DNA of 64,000 nucleotides from an uncultured Pelagibacteraceae bacterium. Lineage in GTDB: Bacteria > Pseudomonadota > Alphaproteobacteria > Pelagibacterales > Pelagibacteraceae. Below, piece by piece: positions 18,633-28,344 of this stretch. Each line of letters begins with the position of its first letter. The stretch's first letter is position 1. The stretch covers positions 1 through 64,000 of the forward strand of contig CACBIC010000001.1 of assembly GCA_902539235.1 (NCBI GenBank), given 5' to 3'. The translations under genes were made by a program, and so were the position numbers. The notes under the pieces were generated by a model, which was given only the letters and a program-made list of their open reading frames with translations, was not told the origin of the DNA and did not search any database.

Positions 18633-18661
18633 AAAATATAGAATTTTAAATCAAGTGTTAT

Positions 18662-19387
18662 ATGCTTAAAATAGATGGTCTAGTTTCTGGCTACGGGTCA
18701 GTGCAAATTTTAAATGGTGCAAACATGAAAGTAGATGCACAATCAATAGTTGCATTACTGGGTGGAAATGGCACAGGTAAATCTACAATTTTAAAAGCTT
18801 GTTCTGGATTAATTAGATCTTGGAGTGGGAGTATTAACTTTGATGGAGAAGATATTCATAACAACCCACCTCATAAAATCGTTGAGAGAGGATTAGTTCA
18901 AGTTACCCAAGGAAAAGATGTTTTCCCGGCTATGTCTGTAATTGAAAATTTACGATTAGGTGGGTTCGTTTTAAATTCAAAACAAAAATTAAAAGATAAT
19001 CTTGAAAAAGTATTCGATTATTTTCCAAGATTAAATGAAAGAAAAAATCAATTAGCAGCAACGCTATCAGGTGGTGAACTACAAATGTTATGTATAGGAA
19101 GAGGATTAATGTCTAATCCTAAAATGATAATGCTGGATGAGCCAAGTGCAGCTTTAGCTCCTCAAATCGTTTTGGATATTTTTAAAAATATAAATCGAAT
19201 AAGAAAAGATGGCTTAACAGTACTAGTAGTTGAGCAAAATGTAAGAATGGCATTATTACTAGCTGATTACGGTTATGTGATTAAAGATGGTGTTATTAAA
19301 GTTGAGGGTGAGTCTAAAAAGCTAATGTACGATGACACAGTAAAAGACTCTTATCTAGGAGGCGGAGGAACTACTGCAAATGTTTAA
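18662..19387 (+). CDS. livF: Branched-chain amino acid-type ABC transporter ATP-binding protein
   Basis: GGNGTGKST Walker A, LSGGELQML, MIMLDEPSAALAPQ; LivF-type length. Confidence 0.94.
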   Translation: MLKIDGLVSGYGSVQILNGANMKVDAQSIVALLGGNGTGKSTILKACSGLIRSWSGSINFDGEDIHNNPPHKIVERGLVQVTQGKDVFPAMSVIENLRLGGFVLNSKQKLKDNLEKVFDYFPRLNERKNQLAATLSGGELQMLCIGRGLMSNPKMIMLDEPSAALAPQIVLDIFKNINRIRKDGLTVLVVEQNVRMALLLADYGYVIKDGVIKVEGESKKLMYDDTVKDSYLGGGGTTANV

Positions 19388-20417
19388 AACATTTAAATTT
19401 ACAAGAAAAGTTGAAAATATTTTAATGCTAATATTTACAGCAATTTTTTTAATTTATATCAGCTTAAGTCCTGATATGAGCATTGACTCCTTAAAAGGAG
19501 TATTAGTCATTGGTGTTACCGTTGGAATTATCTACGGCTTAGTAGCAGTTGGTATATCCCTTATTTATACCGGTTTAGATGTTGTTAATTTCTCTCACGG
19601 AGAATTTTTTATGATAGGTGCCTTTACTGGTTTAACAGTTTACAACTTTCTTATAGATGGTGAGTTAATATATGCAATTTTTCCTGAAGCTTATGGTGTC
19701 GTTGGTTATGTAATAGGATTATTTTTTGCCTTTGTATTAATGGGTCTTTTTGGTGTTTTAATAGAGAGAATATTTTTAAGACCTTTAACTAAAAAAGGTG
19801 GTGGATATACTGTAGCTGGAATGGGAATAATCATTTGTGGATTTGGTTTATCTGTAATACTTCAAAATATCGCATATTTAATTTGGAATCCAACTGCACA
19901 TCCCTTTCATGCAGACTTGGGTTTACCAATTAATATAGCTGGAATTACATTACCTATGACATATTTATGGATGTTAGTTACTGGTTTTGTTGTAGCTGGA
20001 GCACTTTACTTCTTCCTGAATAAAACAAAAATGGGGTTAGGCGTAAGAGCAGTAGCATTTTCAAAAGACATCTCTAATTTAGTAGGAATAAATGTTCCAC
20101 TTTATATCTCAATAATTTTTGGTATTGCTTGCGCCCTAGCAGGTATAGCTGGAACATTGGTAGGACCAACTTATCAAGTTGTAGTTTACATGGGGTATAT
20201 TATACTTTTAAAAGCCTTTGCCTCTGCAGTAGTTGGTGGATTTGGAAGTTTACCAGGAGCTATTGTAGGAGGTTTTACAGTTGGGCTTTTTGAAACTGCT
20301 TGCTCATTTTTTATTTCTGGTAGTCATAAAGATGCCTATGCGTTTTTACTTATGGTTGTTGTGTTATTAATTAAACCAACTGGTTTTTTTGGTGTTCAAG
20401 TAAAAATGAAAGCTTAA
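19380..20417 (+). CDS. livH: Branched-chain amino acid-type ABC transporter permease
   Basis: GLVAVGISLIYTGLDVVNFSHGEFFMIGAF, ILLKAFASAVVGGFGSLPGAIVGG LivH motifs. Confidence 0.94.
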   Translation: MFKTFKFTRKVENILMLIFTAIFLIYISLSPDMSIDSLKGVLVIGVTVGIIYGLVAVGISLIYTGLDVVNFSHGEFFMIGAFTGLTVYNFLIDGELIYAIFPEAYGVVGYVIGLFFAFVLMGLFGVLIERIFLRPLTKKGGGYTVAGMGIIICGFGLSVILQNIAYLIWNPTAHPFHADLGLPINIAGITLPMTYLWMLVTGFVVAGALYFFLNKTKMGLGVRAVAFSKDISNLVGINVPLYISIIFGIACALAGIAGTLVGPTYQVVVYMGYIILLKAFASAVVGGFGSLPGAIVGGFTVGLFETACSFFISGSHKDAYAFLLMVVVLLIKPTGFFGVQVKMKA

Positions 20418-21361
20418 TGATAAAGAAAGATACAAAAGTTGCAGTATTAGGTGCTGGTGCTATGGGCTGTCTTTTCGGTGGGTTGTTAGCTGAAAAAGGT
20501 TTAGAGGTTCATCTTATTGATGTTTGGAAAGAACATGTAGACGAAATTAATAGTAAAGGTTTAAAAATGATGGGTCATGGCGGAGATAGGACAATAAAGA
20601 TTCATGCTACGACTGATCCAAAAACTTTAAAACCAGTCGATGCAATAATTATTATGTGTAAAGCCACAGCTTTAGAAGAAGCATTAACAAATTCAAAAAA
20701 TATTATTGGAGATAATACAATGCTTATGTCATTTCAAAATGGTATCGGGCATGAAGAAATCATGCAAAAAATAGCCGGTAAAGAAAAAGTTTTAGGTGGC
20801 TCCACAACACAAGCTTCTAGTATTCAAGGTCCTGGAATAATTCAAAATCATGCAAGTTTACCCTCATGGATTGGTGAATACGAAGGTGGTTCAAGTGATA
20901 GAGTAAAAGATTTAGCTGAAACTTTTACTGCACATGGCTTAGAAACTATTGCAGAAGAAAATATCAAAAGAAGAAAATGGATGAAATTATTTGCTTTAAC
21001 AGCAATTGGTCCATTATCAGCAATATTTGATTTACATCATACAGATTTATACATCGCAAATAAAAATCAAACTATGTCTCGAAAATTAGGTAAAGATATT
21101 ATTCTTGAAACTAGAGAAGTAGCTAAAGCTGATGGGGTTGATGTTAGTGAAAGTGATTGTTTAGAAATGTTCAATAGAATAGTCGACTCAAGACAAACTA
21201 ATAAATCATCTATGGCATTTGATGTTGTAAAGCATAGAAAAACAGAAATTGATTTCATAAGTGGAGCTGTTTCTAAAATTGGAAAAAAACATGGGATTAA
21301 GACGCCTTTAAATGACCTCATGTACAACATTATTAAGATTAAAGAGGGTATGTACGTATAA
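20417..21361 (+). CDS. Ketopantoate reductase (ApbA/PanE)-family protein
   Basis: VAVLGAGAMGCLFGGLLA, MSFQNGIGHEE, RRKWMKLFALTAIGPL, KSSMAFDVVKHRKTEIDFISGAV. Confidence 0.9.
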   Translation: MIKKDTKVAVLGAGAMGCLFGGLLAEKGLEVHLIDVWKEHVDEINSKGLKMMGHGGDRTIKIHATTDPKTLKPVDAIIIMCKATALEEALTNSKNIIGDNTMLMSFQNGIGHEEIMQKIAGKEKVLGGSTTQASSIQGPGIIQNHASLPSWIGEYEGGSSDRVKDLAETFTAHGLETIAEENIKRRKWMKLFALTAIGPLSAIFDLHHTDLYIANKNQTMSRKLGKDIILETREVAKADGVDVSESDCLEMFNRIVDSRQTNKSSMAFDVVKHRKTEIDFISGAVSKIGKKHGIKTPLNDLMYNIIKIKEGMYV

Positions 21362-21366
21362 GGCCT

Positions 21367-23280
21367 GTGTCTAAAGAAATTATTTGGCAACCATCAAAAG
21401 AGCAAATTGAAAATTCAAAACTAACTAAGTTTATACAACATTGTAAATTAAAAAATTACGATGAGCTTGAGAAAAAAAGTTTTTCTGATCCTGGATGGTT
21501 ATGGGACAATGTAATCAAATTTTCGGATATAAAATTTTATAAACCTTACTCAAAAATATTAGATGAATCAAAAGGTGTTCCTTGGACAAGGTGGTGTATC
21601 GGAGGTAAAACTAATATAGTTTTAAATTGTATAGATCGACATAAAGATAAGGAATTTTTTAACAACACTTTCATTTTTGCTGAAAGAGAAGACGGTAAAG
21701 AAAGCTCAATTACTTATAAAGAATTTGATAAGCAAATCTCAAAGGTTGGGAATACTTTAAAAATAAATGGCTTTAAAAAAGGTGATGTAATTGCACTTTA
21801 CATGCCTCAATTTATAGAAACTTACATTGCTTACTTTGCTATTTTAAAAATTGGGTGTGTAGTGCTACCTTTATTCTCTGGATATGGATCAAAGGCAGTT
21901 ATTGAAAGACTCAACATAGCAAAAGCTAAAGGTATTTTTACTGTTGAAAAAACATTTAGAAAAGCAAAAGAAATAAGAATGTTTGATCAAATTAAAAATG
22001 AATTAGATCAAGTCACTTCTTTAGAAAAAACTTTTTTATTAGGAAAAGAGAAAGGAAAGAAAATCTTTAATTGGGAAAATTTTCAAAATGTTTCTGATAA
22101 TTTAAAAACAGAAGAAACCGATGCTGAAGATCCTGCTATTATCCACTTTACATCAGGTACAACTGGAAAACCGAAAGGATGTGTTTATACTCATATTGGT
22201 TTAGTTGCTAAGATGTCGTTTGATGAAGGAGTGTTAGCAGACTTTAAACAAACTGATATTCATTTGTGCATGGCCGATATGGGATGGATGGTGGGTTCTA
22301 AGTCTGCAACAATAGCTTCTTCACATGGAGCACAAATGGTAATCGCTGAGGGAGTTCCTGATTTTCCTGATGAAGTGCGTTTTTGGAAACTCATTGAAAA
22401 ATACAAGGTTTCCTGGACAGAGCTTTCCCCTGCTCTCATCAGAGCACAAATGATTAAAGATGAAAAACTTTTTAAAGATTTAGATTTGAGCTCATTAAGA
22501 ATGATTTGTACTGGTGGAGAACCTTGGACAGAAAAACCTTGGAAATGGTTATTTCAAGTAATTGGTAAGTCAAAAGTTCCCATTATGAATTCAGCTGGGG
22601 GTACTGAGGTTTCTGGTTCTATTTTACATTGTTGTTTACATCGTCCTTTTAAGGTTGGATCTTTTAATGCTCCCATTCCTGGAATGAGTGCAGACATCTT
22701 AAATTTAAATGGAAAAAAAGTTTCTACAAATGAAATGGGTGAATTGGTCATGAGAAAATCATCAATCGGATTAACAAAGAGTTTATGGAATGACGACAAG
22801 CGTTACATCGATAATTATTGGAGTATAATTAAAAATTATTGGGTACATGGTGATCTTGCAAGTAGAGACACTGACGGCCATTGGTATTTGCATGGAAGAT
22901 CTGATGATACTATAAAAGTATCAGGCAAAAGAATTGGTCCATCAGAGCTCGAGAGCGTAATAGTCAAAAGTGGAAAAGCAAAAGAGGTCGCTGCTGTTGG
23001 AATACCTGACGCAAATAAAGGGTCAAAAATTATTTTATCTATCGTTCCAGCAGAAAATAATGATCAAAAAGAAAGTTTTTTTGAAGATTTAGTTATAAAA
23101 GATTTAGGGAAATCATTTAAGCCTGATAAGGTAATTTTTGTAAAAGATTTACCTAAAACAAGAAATATGAAAATAATGAGAAGAGTTATAAAATCATGTT
23201 TAGCAAACCAAGACCCAGGTGATTTATCAACGCTATTAAATCCAGAATCTGTAGAGGAGATTAGATCACATGCAATTTAA
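21367..23280 (+). CDS. AMP-forming acyl-CoA synthetase (acetoacetyl-/acetyl-CoA synthetase-like); GTG start
   Basis: IIHFTSGTTGKPKGCVYTH, NSAGGTEVSG, WVHGDLASRDTDGHWYLHGRSDDTIKVSGKRIGPSELES, LPKTRNMKIMRRVIK. Confidence 0.93.
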   Translation: MSKEIIWQPSKEQIENSKLTKFIQHCKLKNYDELEKKSFSDPGWLWDNVIKFSDIKFYKPYSKILDESKGVPWTRWCIGGKTNIVLNCIDRHKDKEFFNNTFIFAEREDGKESSITYKEFDKQISKVGNTLKINGFKKGDVIALYMPQFIETYIAYFAILKIGCVVLPLFSGYGSKAVIERLNIAKAKGIFTVEKTFRKAKEIRMFDQIKNELDQVTSLEKTFLLGKEKGKKIFNWENFQNVSDNLKTEETDAEDPAIIHFTSGTTGKPKGCVYTHIGLVAKMSFDEGVLADFKQTDIHLCMADMGWMVGSKSATIASSHGAQMVIAEGVPDFPDEVRFWKLIEKYKVSWTELSPALIRAQMIKDEKLFKDLDLSSLRMICTGGEPWTEKPWKWLFQVIGKSKVPIMNSAGGTEVSGSILHCCLHRPFKVGSFNAPIPGMSADILNLNGKKVSTNEMGELVMRKSSIGLTKSLWNDDKRYIDNYWSIIKNYWVHGDLASRDTDGHWYLHGRSDDTIKVSGKRIGPSELESVIVKSGKAKEVAAVGIPDANKGSKIILSIVPAENNDQKESFFEDLVIKDLGKSFKPDKVIFVKDLPKTRNMKIMRRVIKSCLANQDPGDLSTLLNPESVEEIRSHAI

Positions 23281-24040
23281 AGATATATTATATGAAGTCA
23301 AAGGTGACTACGCTCATGTCACTATAAATAGACCTAAAGTGTTAAATGCTTTTACACCAGTAACTCTTCAAGAACTTAAGACAGCTCTTGATGCTGCAGA
23401 AAAAGATAAAGAAGTTGGAGTAATAGTTTTATCAGGTGCTGGAGATAGAGCCTTTTGCTCTGGTGGAGATATGAATTGGGAAAGTTCTAAAGAATTTCAA
23501 AATCATGAATACGAATTTCATATTCACTTAACAAAATGTAGTAAACCAATCATAGCTAAAGTTGATGGGTACGCGATTGGTGGTGGAAATCATATGGCTT
23601 ACTTTTGTGATTTAACTATAGCAAGTGAGAATTCTATATTTGGACAAAATGGTCCCCGAGTTGGTTCTCCAGCCGGAGGAGCTATCGTTGCTCATTCTGC
23701 GAATATTTTAGGACATAAACGAGCAAGAGAAATGTGGATGACTTGTAAAAGATACTCAGCAAAAGAGATGATGAATTGGGGTTTGGTAAATTCAGTAGTG
23801 AAAAAAGATAAATTAGATGAGGAAGTTAAAAAGTATGGCGATGAAATTTTAAAAGCTGCACCAACTTGTTTAAAAATATTAAAGGCCAGTTTTAGAAAAC
23901 AATTTGAAGAAATTTTAAAAATTACACAAAAAGGTATGGTTGAAGAAGTTGCTCCTGGCTATTTTAAAACTGGAGAACAGGCAGAAGGCGCTAAGGCCTT
24001 TCTAGGAAAAAGAAAGCCAAATTTCAAAAAATTTAGATAA
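23270..24040 (+). CDS. Enoyl-CoA hydratase/isomerase (crotonase)-family protein, BadI/MenB-like
   Basis: MQFKDILYEV, INRPKVLNAFTP, LSGAGDRAFCSGGDM, DGYAIGGGNHMAYFCDLTIAS, FGQNGPRVGS, HKRAREMWMTCKRYSAKEM. Confidence 0.9.
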   Translation: MQFKDILYEVKGDYAHVTINRPKVLNAFTPVTLQELKTALDAAEKDKEVGVIVLSGAGDRAFCSGGDMNWESSKEFQNHEYEFHIHLTKCSKPIIAKVDGYAIGGGNHMAYFCDLTIASENSIFGQNGPRVGSPAGGAIVAHSANILGHKRAREMWMTCKRYSAKEMMNWGLVNSVVKKDKLDEEVKKYGDEILKAAPTCLKILKASFRKQFEEILKITQKGMVEEVAPGYFKTGEQAEGAKAFLGKRKPNFKKFR

Positions 24041-25128
24041 TGAAAATTAAATCAATCAAAGCAATCACTTTGAGTATGCCGTTTAGCCATGGAGGAAAAA
24101 AGGTAATTTTTCATGGAAAAGAATGGAAAAGTTTAGAATTTAACTTAGTAAAAATTGAAACAGATAAAGGTATCACTGGTTGGGGTGAAGCCTTTGGTTA
24201 TACAAGTTGGAAAGCAGTAAAAATAGCAATTGAAGAGATGGTGGCTCCTTTACTCGTTGGAAAAGACATGAGTAATATACCAGAACTTCTTTTAACTCTT
24301 CAAAAATCTTTGCACTTATTTGGTAGATACGGGATAACAATGTTTGCAATATCTGGTATTGAAATTGCATTATGGGATGCTTTAGGCAAAGAAAAAAATA
24401 AGCCAATTCATGAATTGTTAGGAAAAAAAAATAAAGATCTATTTAAAGCCTATTCAAGTCTTTTTAGATATGGTGATCCAAAAATAATAGAGCAAAAATG
24501 CAAGCAATCACTAGATGATGGTTACCAAGCTATAAAACTTCATGAAATAGAAAATGATTCTATTGAAGCAGGAAGAAAAGGAACAGGTAATCTTCCTTTA
24601 ATGTTAGATACTAATTGTCCTTGGACTTATGAGGAAACATTATCCAAAAAAGATTTTTTAAAAAGTATGAAACTAACTTGGTTGGAAGAACCTATTTACC
24701 CGCCAGAAGATTATGAAACTCTTGCAAAATTGAATAAAGAACTTGGAATACCTATAGCCTGCGGAGAGAATGCGTGCACAGAATTTGAGTTTAAATCAAT
24801 GATCAAACAAAAAGCAGTTACTTTTGTTCAACCATCAGTAATTAAAGTTGGTGGTATTTATGAAATGTTTAAAATTATTCAGTATGCAGAAAAAAATAAT
24901 GTCTCTGTAATGCCTCATACTGCTTATTTTGGACCAGGTTTTTTAGCTACGCTTCAATTAGCTGCATTGATGGAAAAAGATACCTATATTGAGAGATTCT
25001 ATTTAGATATTGATCAAGAATTCTACCCAAATTTTAAAAGAGCATTAAATGGGAAATATAAATTACCTTCAGGACCAGGTCTTGGTATTGACTTAGATTA
25101 TAATAAATTAAGTAAATATGAAATATAG
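24040..25128 (+). CDS. Mandelate racemase/muconate lactonizing enzyme (enolase superfamily)
   Basis: AISGIEIALWDALGKEKNKPIHELLG, AIKLHE, LMLDTNCPW, WLEEPIYP, CGENACTEFEF, VMPHTAYFGPG metal and base positions. Confidence 0.92.
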   Translation: MKIKSIKAITLSMPFSHGGKKVIFHGKEWKSLEFNLVKIETDKGITGWGEAFGYTSWKAVKIAIEEMVAPLLVGKDMSNIPELLLTLQKSLHLFGRYGITMFAISGIEIALWDALGKEKNKPIHELLGKKNKDLFKAYSSLFRYGDPKIIEQKCKQSLDDGYQAIKLHEIENDSIEAGRKGTGNLPLMLDTNCPWTYEETLSKKDFLKSMKLTWLEEPIYPPEDYETLAKLNKELGIPIACGENACTEFEFKSMIKQKAVTFVQPSVIKVGGIYEMFKIIQYAEKNNVSVMPHTAYFGPGFLATLQLAALMEKDTYIERFYLDIDQEFYPNFKRALNGKYKLPSGPGLGIDLDYNKLSKYEI

Positions 25129-25768
25129 ATCTGTTTTATTCGTTCCAGGACATGAAGAAAAAAAAATTAAAAAAGCATATACATTAAATGCAGATTTAAT
25201 AGTTCTTGACTTAGAATCAACTGTTCCTGAAAATCAGAAAGATCAGGCTAAAAAAATAATAAAAGAATGCAATGTTAATAAAGATCAAACATATATAAGG
25301 ATAAATAATAATTTAGATTTAGAATTTGTTACATCAGAAAAATTCCCTGGAATATTTCTTCCATTTACAGAAACAAAAAAACAATTAATTGAGATAGATA
25401 TATTATTAAAAAAAACTGAGAAATTGAAAACTGATATAATCCCAATTTTGGAAAGTATAAACGGTCTAGCTAATCTTGAGGAAATTTGTTCTTTTTCAGA
25501 AAGAATTCAAATTATATCTTTTGGCTCTCATGATTTAGCTAAATCTATAAATCTTAAGATTTCAGAAGATGAAAAAGAAATAGTAGAATTTAGAAAAAAT
25601 ATAGTAAATAAATCTAAAAATATTAAGAGCCCAATAGATACCTCTTATTTAAATTTTAAAGATTTAAATGGATTTGAAAAATCATGTAATTTTGTAAAAA
25701 AATTAGGTTTTGGTGGTAAAGCTTGTATTCATCCGGACCAAGTTCAAATCTCAAACAAAATTTTTTAA
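25118..25768 (+). CDS. HpcH/HpaI aldolase / CitE-like CoA ester lyase
   Basis: RSVLFVPGHEEKKIKKA, ADLIVLDLESTVPENQK, IPILESINGL, FGSHDLA, GFGGKACIHPDQV. Confidence 0.88.
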   Translation: MKYRSVLFVPGHEEKKIKKAYTLNADLIVLDLESTVPENQKDQAKKIIKECNVNKDQTYIRINNNLDLEFVTSEKFPGIFLPFTETKKQLIEIDILLKKTEKLKTDIIPILESINGLANLEEICSFSERIQIISFGSHDLAKSINLKISEDEKEIVEFRKNIVNKSKNIKSPIDTSYLNFKDLNGFEKSCNFVKKLGFGGKACIHPDQVQISNKIF

Positions 25769-26172
25769 TGATAAATACTAAGAAACTTTTGTACTTTGCT
25801 TATGGTACAAATCTTAATAAAAAAATTTTTTTAAAAAAATATAAAAACGCTAAATATCTAAGCAAACATATTTTAAAAGATTTTGAATTAGTCTTTAGAT
25901 CAAAATATAGGGTACCAGATATACAAAGAAAAAAAGGTTCAAGTGTGAAAGGTATTATCTATGAAATAGATAAAATAACCGAGAAAAAATTAGATAGATA
26001 CGAAGACTATCCTAAGTTATATATAAAAAAATTTTTTAATAAAAAAAATAAAAATGTAATGTATTATTTCATGAAAAGAAAAACTCCTATTTTAAAGCCT
26101 GCAAAATACTACCTTAAAGTCATGAAAAGCGGCTATCGACAAAATAACTATAAATTTAACTTCAAATATTAA
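25768..26172 (+). CDS. Gamma-glutamylcyclotransferase (AIG2/GGCT)-like protein (likely start ATG 25768)
   Basis: LLYFAYGTNLNKKIFLKK, GSSVKGIIYEI, KKLDRYEDYPKLY. Confidence 0.8.
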   Translation: MINTKKLLYFAYGTNLNKKIFLKKYKNAKYLSKHILKDFELVFRSKYRVPDIQRKKGSSVKGIIYEIDKITEKKLDRYEDYPKLYIKKFFNKKNKNVMYYFMKRKTPILKPAKYYLKVMKSGYRQNNYKFNFKY

Positions 26173-26173
26173 A

Positions 26174-27214
26174 GTGAAAAACAAAATAAAGATTGCAGTT
26201 GTTGGGATTGGCTTGATGGGGAGTCAGCATTTAAAAGCTTTAAGTGTTTCAAAAAAAGCAAAACTCCATTCTATTGTAGATGTAAATAAAAATTCTATAA
26301 CACATGCTAAAAAATTTAAAGTTCCATTCTATAGATCGTCGACTGAATTACTTAGTAATAATAAACCAGATGCCGTAATTGTTGCTACACCCAATCAGTT
26401 TCACGAAAAACATACGATAAGTTTTTTAAATGCAAAAATACCTGTTTTATTAGAAAAACCAATTTCCGATAATATTTCAAAAGCAAAAAAAATTATTCAA
26501 AGCTCAAAAAAAAATAAAACTCATCTACTTATTGGCTATCATAGAAGGCACAACAGTATCGTAACTAAAGTAAAGAAACAAATCGATAGCGGAAATCTTG
26601 GAAAAATTGTTGCTGCTAATGTTATGTGCTGGTTGTACAAAAATAAAGATTGGTACAAAGAAAAATGGCGTATTAAAAAAGGAGGAGGTCCTCTAGGTAT
26701 TAATCTAGTACATGATATTGATCTTATTTGTTACTTATTAGGTCCCATAACATATGTTCAAGCAACAACCTCAAATAAAATTAGAAAATATGAAGTTGAA
26801 GATACCGCAATTGTTAATTTTACTTTTAGATCAGGTGCTTTATGCACATTAAGTGTTTCTGATACAATTGTAGCTCCTTACAGTTATGAGCTTACAGCTG
26901 GAGAAAACCCTGCATACCCTATAACAAATCAATCAGCATATTTTATTGGAGGGACAAAAGGCTCGATACAATTTCCTAATTTAAAACATTGGTACAATAG
27001 AGGTGAGAGAAGTTGGTGGAAACCAATCTATCATAAAGATTTTAATATTCGTTTGAGTAGATTTACTTTAATAAATCAAATTGATCACTTATGCGATGTT
27101 GTGTCTGGAAAAGCTAAACCAAAAGTAAGTGGAAATGATGGCTTGCAATCGCTTAAAATATTTGATGCCATACTAAAAAGTACTAAAACTGGGAAAAAAA
27201 TAAGAGTAAACTAA
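26174..27214 (+). CDS. Gfo/Idh/MocA-family oxidoreductase (1 of 3 tandem); GTG start
   Basis: AVVGIGLMGSQHLKAL, PDAVIVATPNQFHEKH, LLEKPIS, INLVHDIDLICYLLG. Confidence 0.92.
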   Translation: MKNKIKIAVVGIGLMGSQHLKALSVSKKAKLHSIVDVNKNSITHAKKFKVPFYRSSTELLSNNKPDAVIVATPNQFHEKHTISFLNAKIPVLLEKPISDNISKAKKIIQSSKKNKTHLLIGYHRRHNSIVTKVKKQIDSGNLGKIVAANVMCWLYKNKDWYKEKWRIKKGGGPLGINLVHDIDLICYLLGPITYVQATTSNKIRKYEVEDTAIVNFTFRSGALCTLSVSDTIVAPYSYELTAGENPAYPITNQSAYFIGGTKGSIQFPNLKHWYNRGERSWWKPIYHKDFNIRLSRFTLINQIDHLCDVVSGKAKPKVSGNDGLQSLKIFDAILKSTKTGKKIRVN

Positions 27215-28344
27215 TGAAAAGACTTAAACTTGGTATCATTGGTGGTGGCCCTGGATCTTGGATTGGTCATGTACATAGAATAGCCTCAAGATTCGATGAT
27301 AAATATGAAATTGTAGCTGGCGTTTTTTCAAGAAATTATAAAATCAATCAATCTTTTGGGTCAAGTATAGGAATAAAAAAAAATAGGTGTTACAAAAATT
27401 ATAAAGATCTTTGCTATTCTGAAAAAAAAATTAAAAATGGTATCGATGTAGTAGCGATTATGACACCCCCTGGGAGTCATCAAGAAATAGCGGAATTATT
27501 CATTAAAAATAATATTCATGTAATATCTGATAAACCATTTGCGGGTTCTCTACCTCAAGCTAAAAAACTTTATAAAACAATTAAAAGTAATAAAAAGATT
27601 GTTTACGGGCTCACACATAATTATTCAGCCTATCCAATGGTAAGACATGCTAAAAAATTAGTAGAAGATAAGAAGCTTGGAAATATTGAATATATTAACG
27701 TCGAATATGTTCAAGATTGGTCTAACGGTAAAAAAGTTACCCCGGGTTCTGCAAAAAAAATATTTAAATGGAAATTAGATAAAAAAATAGCTGGAGTTTC
27801 TACTGTGCTTAATGAAATTGGATCTCATGCATATCATTTATGTAATTACATTACTGGTCTTAAAGGAAAAAGCTTATTTGCAGATATCAAGCAATACTCC
27901 AAAAAAATTAAATTTGATACAAACGCCCAAGTTTTCATAAATTACGAGAATGGTGCAAAGGGTTTATTTTGGGCATCAACTACTGCTAAAGGGGGTGTTT
28001 ATGGATTACGAATAAGAATATTTGGTTCGATGGGAAGTTTGGAATGGGTACAGAATGACCCCAACTATTTAAAATATAATGCTGCTAATGGCGCAACGAA
28101 AGTTTTAGAAAGAGGTTTCAATGAAAGTGGTTTTTCAAAAAACTTTTCAAGAATCAAGTACGGACATCCTGAGGGATATTTAAGTGCCTTTTCAAATTTA
28201 TATAAAGAAATTGCATCAAAAATTAATTCAAAAAATAGTAAGAAAAGGTTTTATTTTCCAACAGCATATGAAGGTTTACTTACAGCAAGATTTATAGACG
28301 GATGTGTAAAGTCATCATCCAAGAAAAAATGGGTAGCTTTTTAA
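27214..28344 (+). CDS. Gfo/Idh/MocA-family oxidoreductase (2 of 3 tandem)
   Basis: GIIGGGPGSWIGHVHRIASR, DVVAIMTPPGSHQEIAELFI, VISDKPFA, GLTHNYSAYPMVRHAKKLV. Confidence 0.9.
   Translation: MKRLKLGIIGGGPGSWIGHVHRIASRFDDKYEIVAGVFSRNYKINQSFGSSIGIKKNRCYKNYKDLCYSEKKIKNGIDVVAIMTPPGSHQEIAELFIKNNIHVISDKPFAGSLPQAKKLYKTIKSNKKIVYGLTHNYSAYPMVRHAKKLVEDKKLGNIEYINVEYVQDWSNGKKVTPGSAKKIFKWKLDKKIAGVSTVLNEIGSHAYHLCNYITGLKGKSLFADIKQYSKKIKFDTNAQVFINYENGAKGLFWASTTAKGGVYGLRIRIFGSMGSLEWVQNDPNYLKYNAANGATKVLERGFNESGFSKNFSRIKYGHPEGYLSAFSNLYKEIASKINSKNSKKRFYFPTAYEGLLTARFIDGCVKSSSKKKWVAF

Noticed and set aside
18552-18661. Riboswitch in the livK 5' region
   Set aside because: Only short palindromes and no recognisable aptamer; the livK leader is too short for a known class that I can identify.
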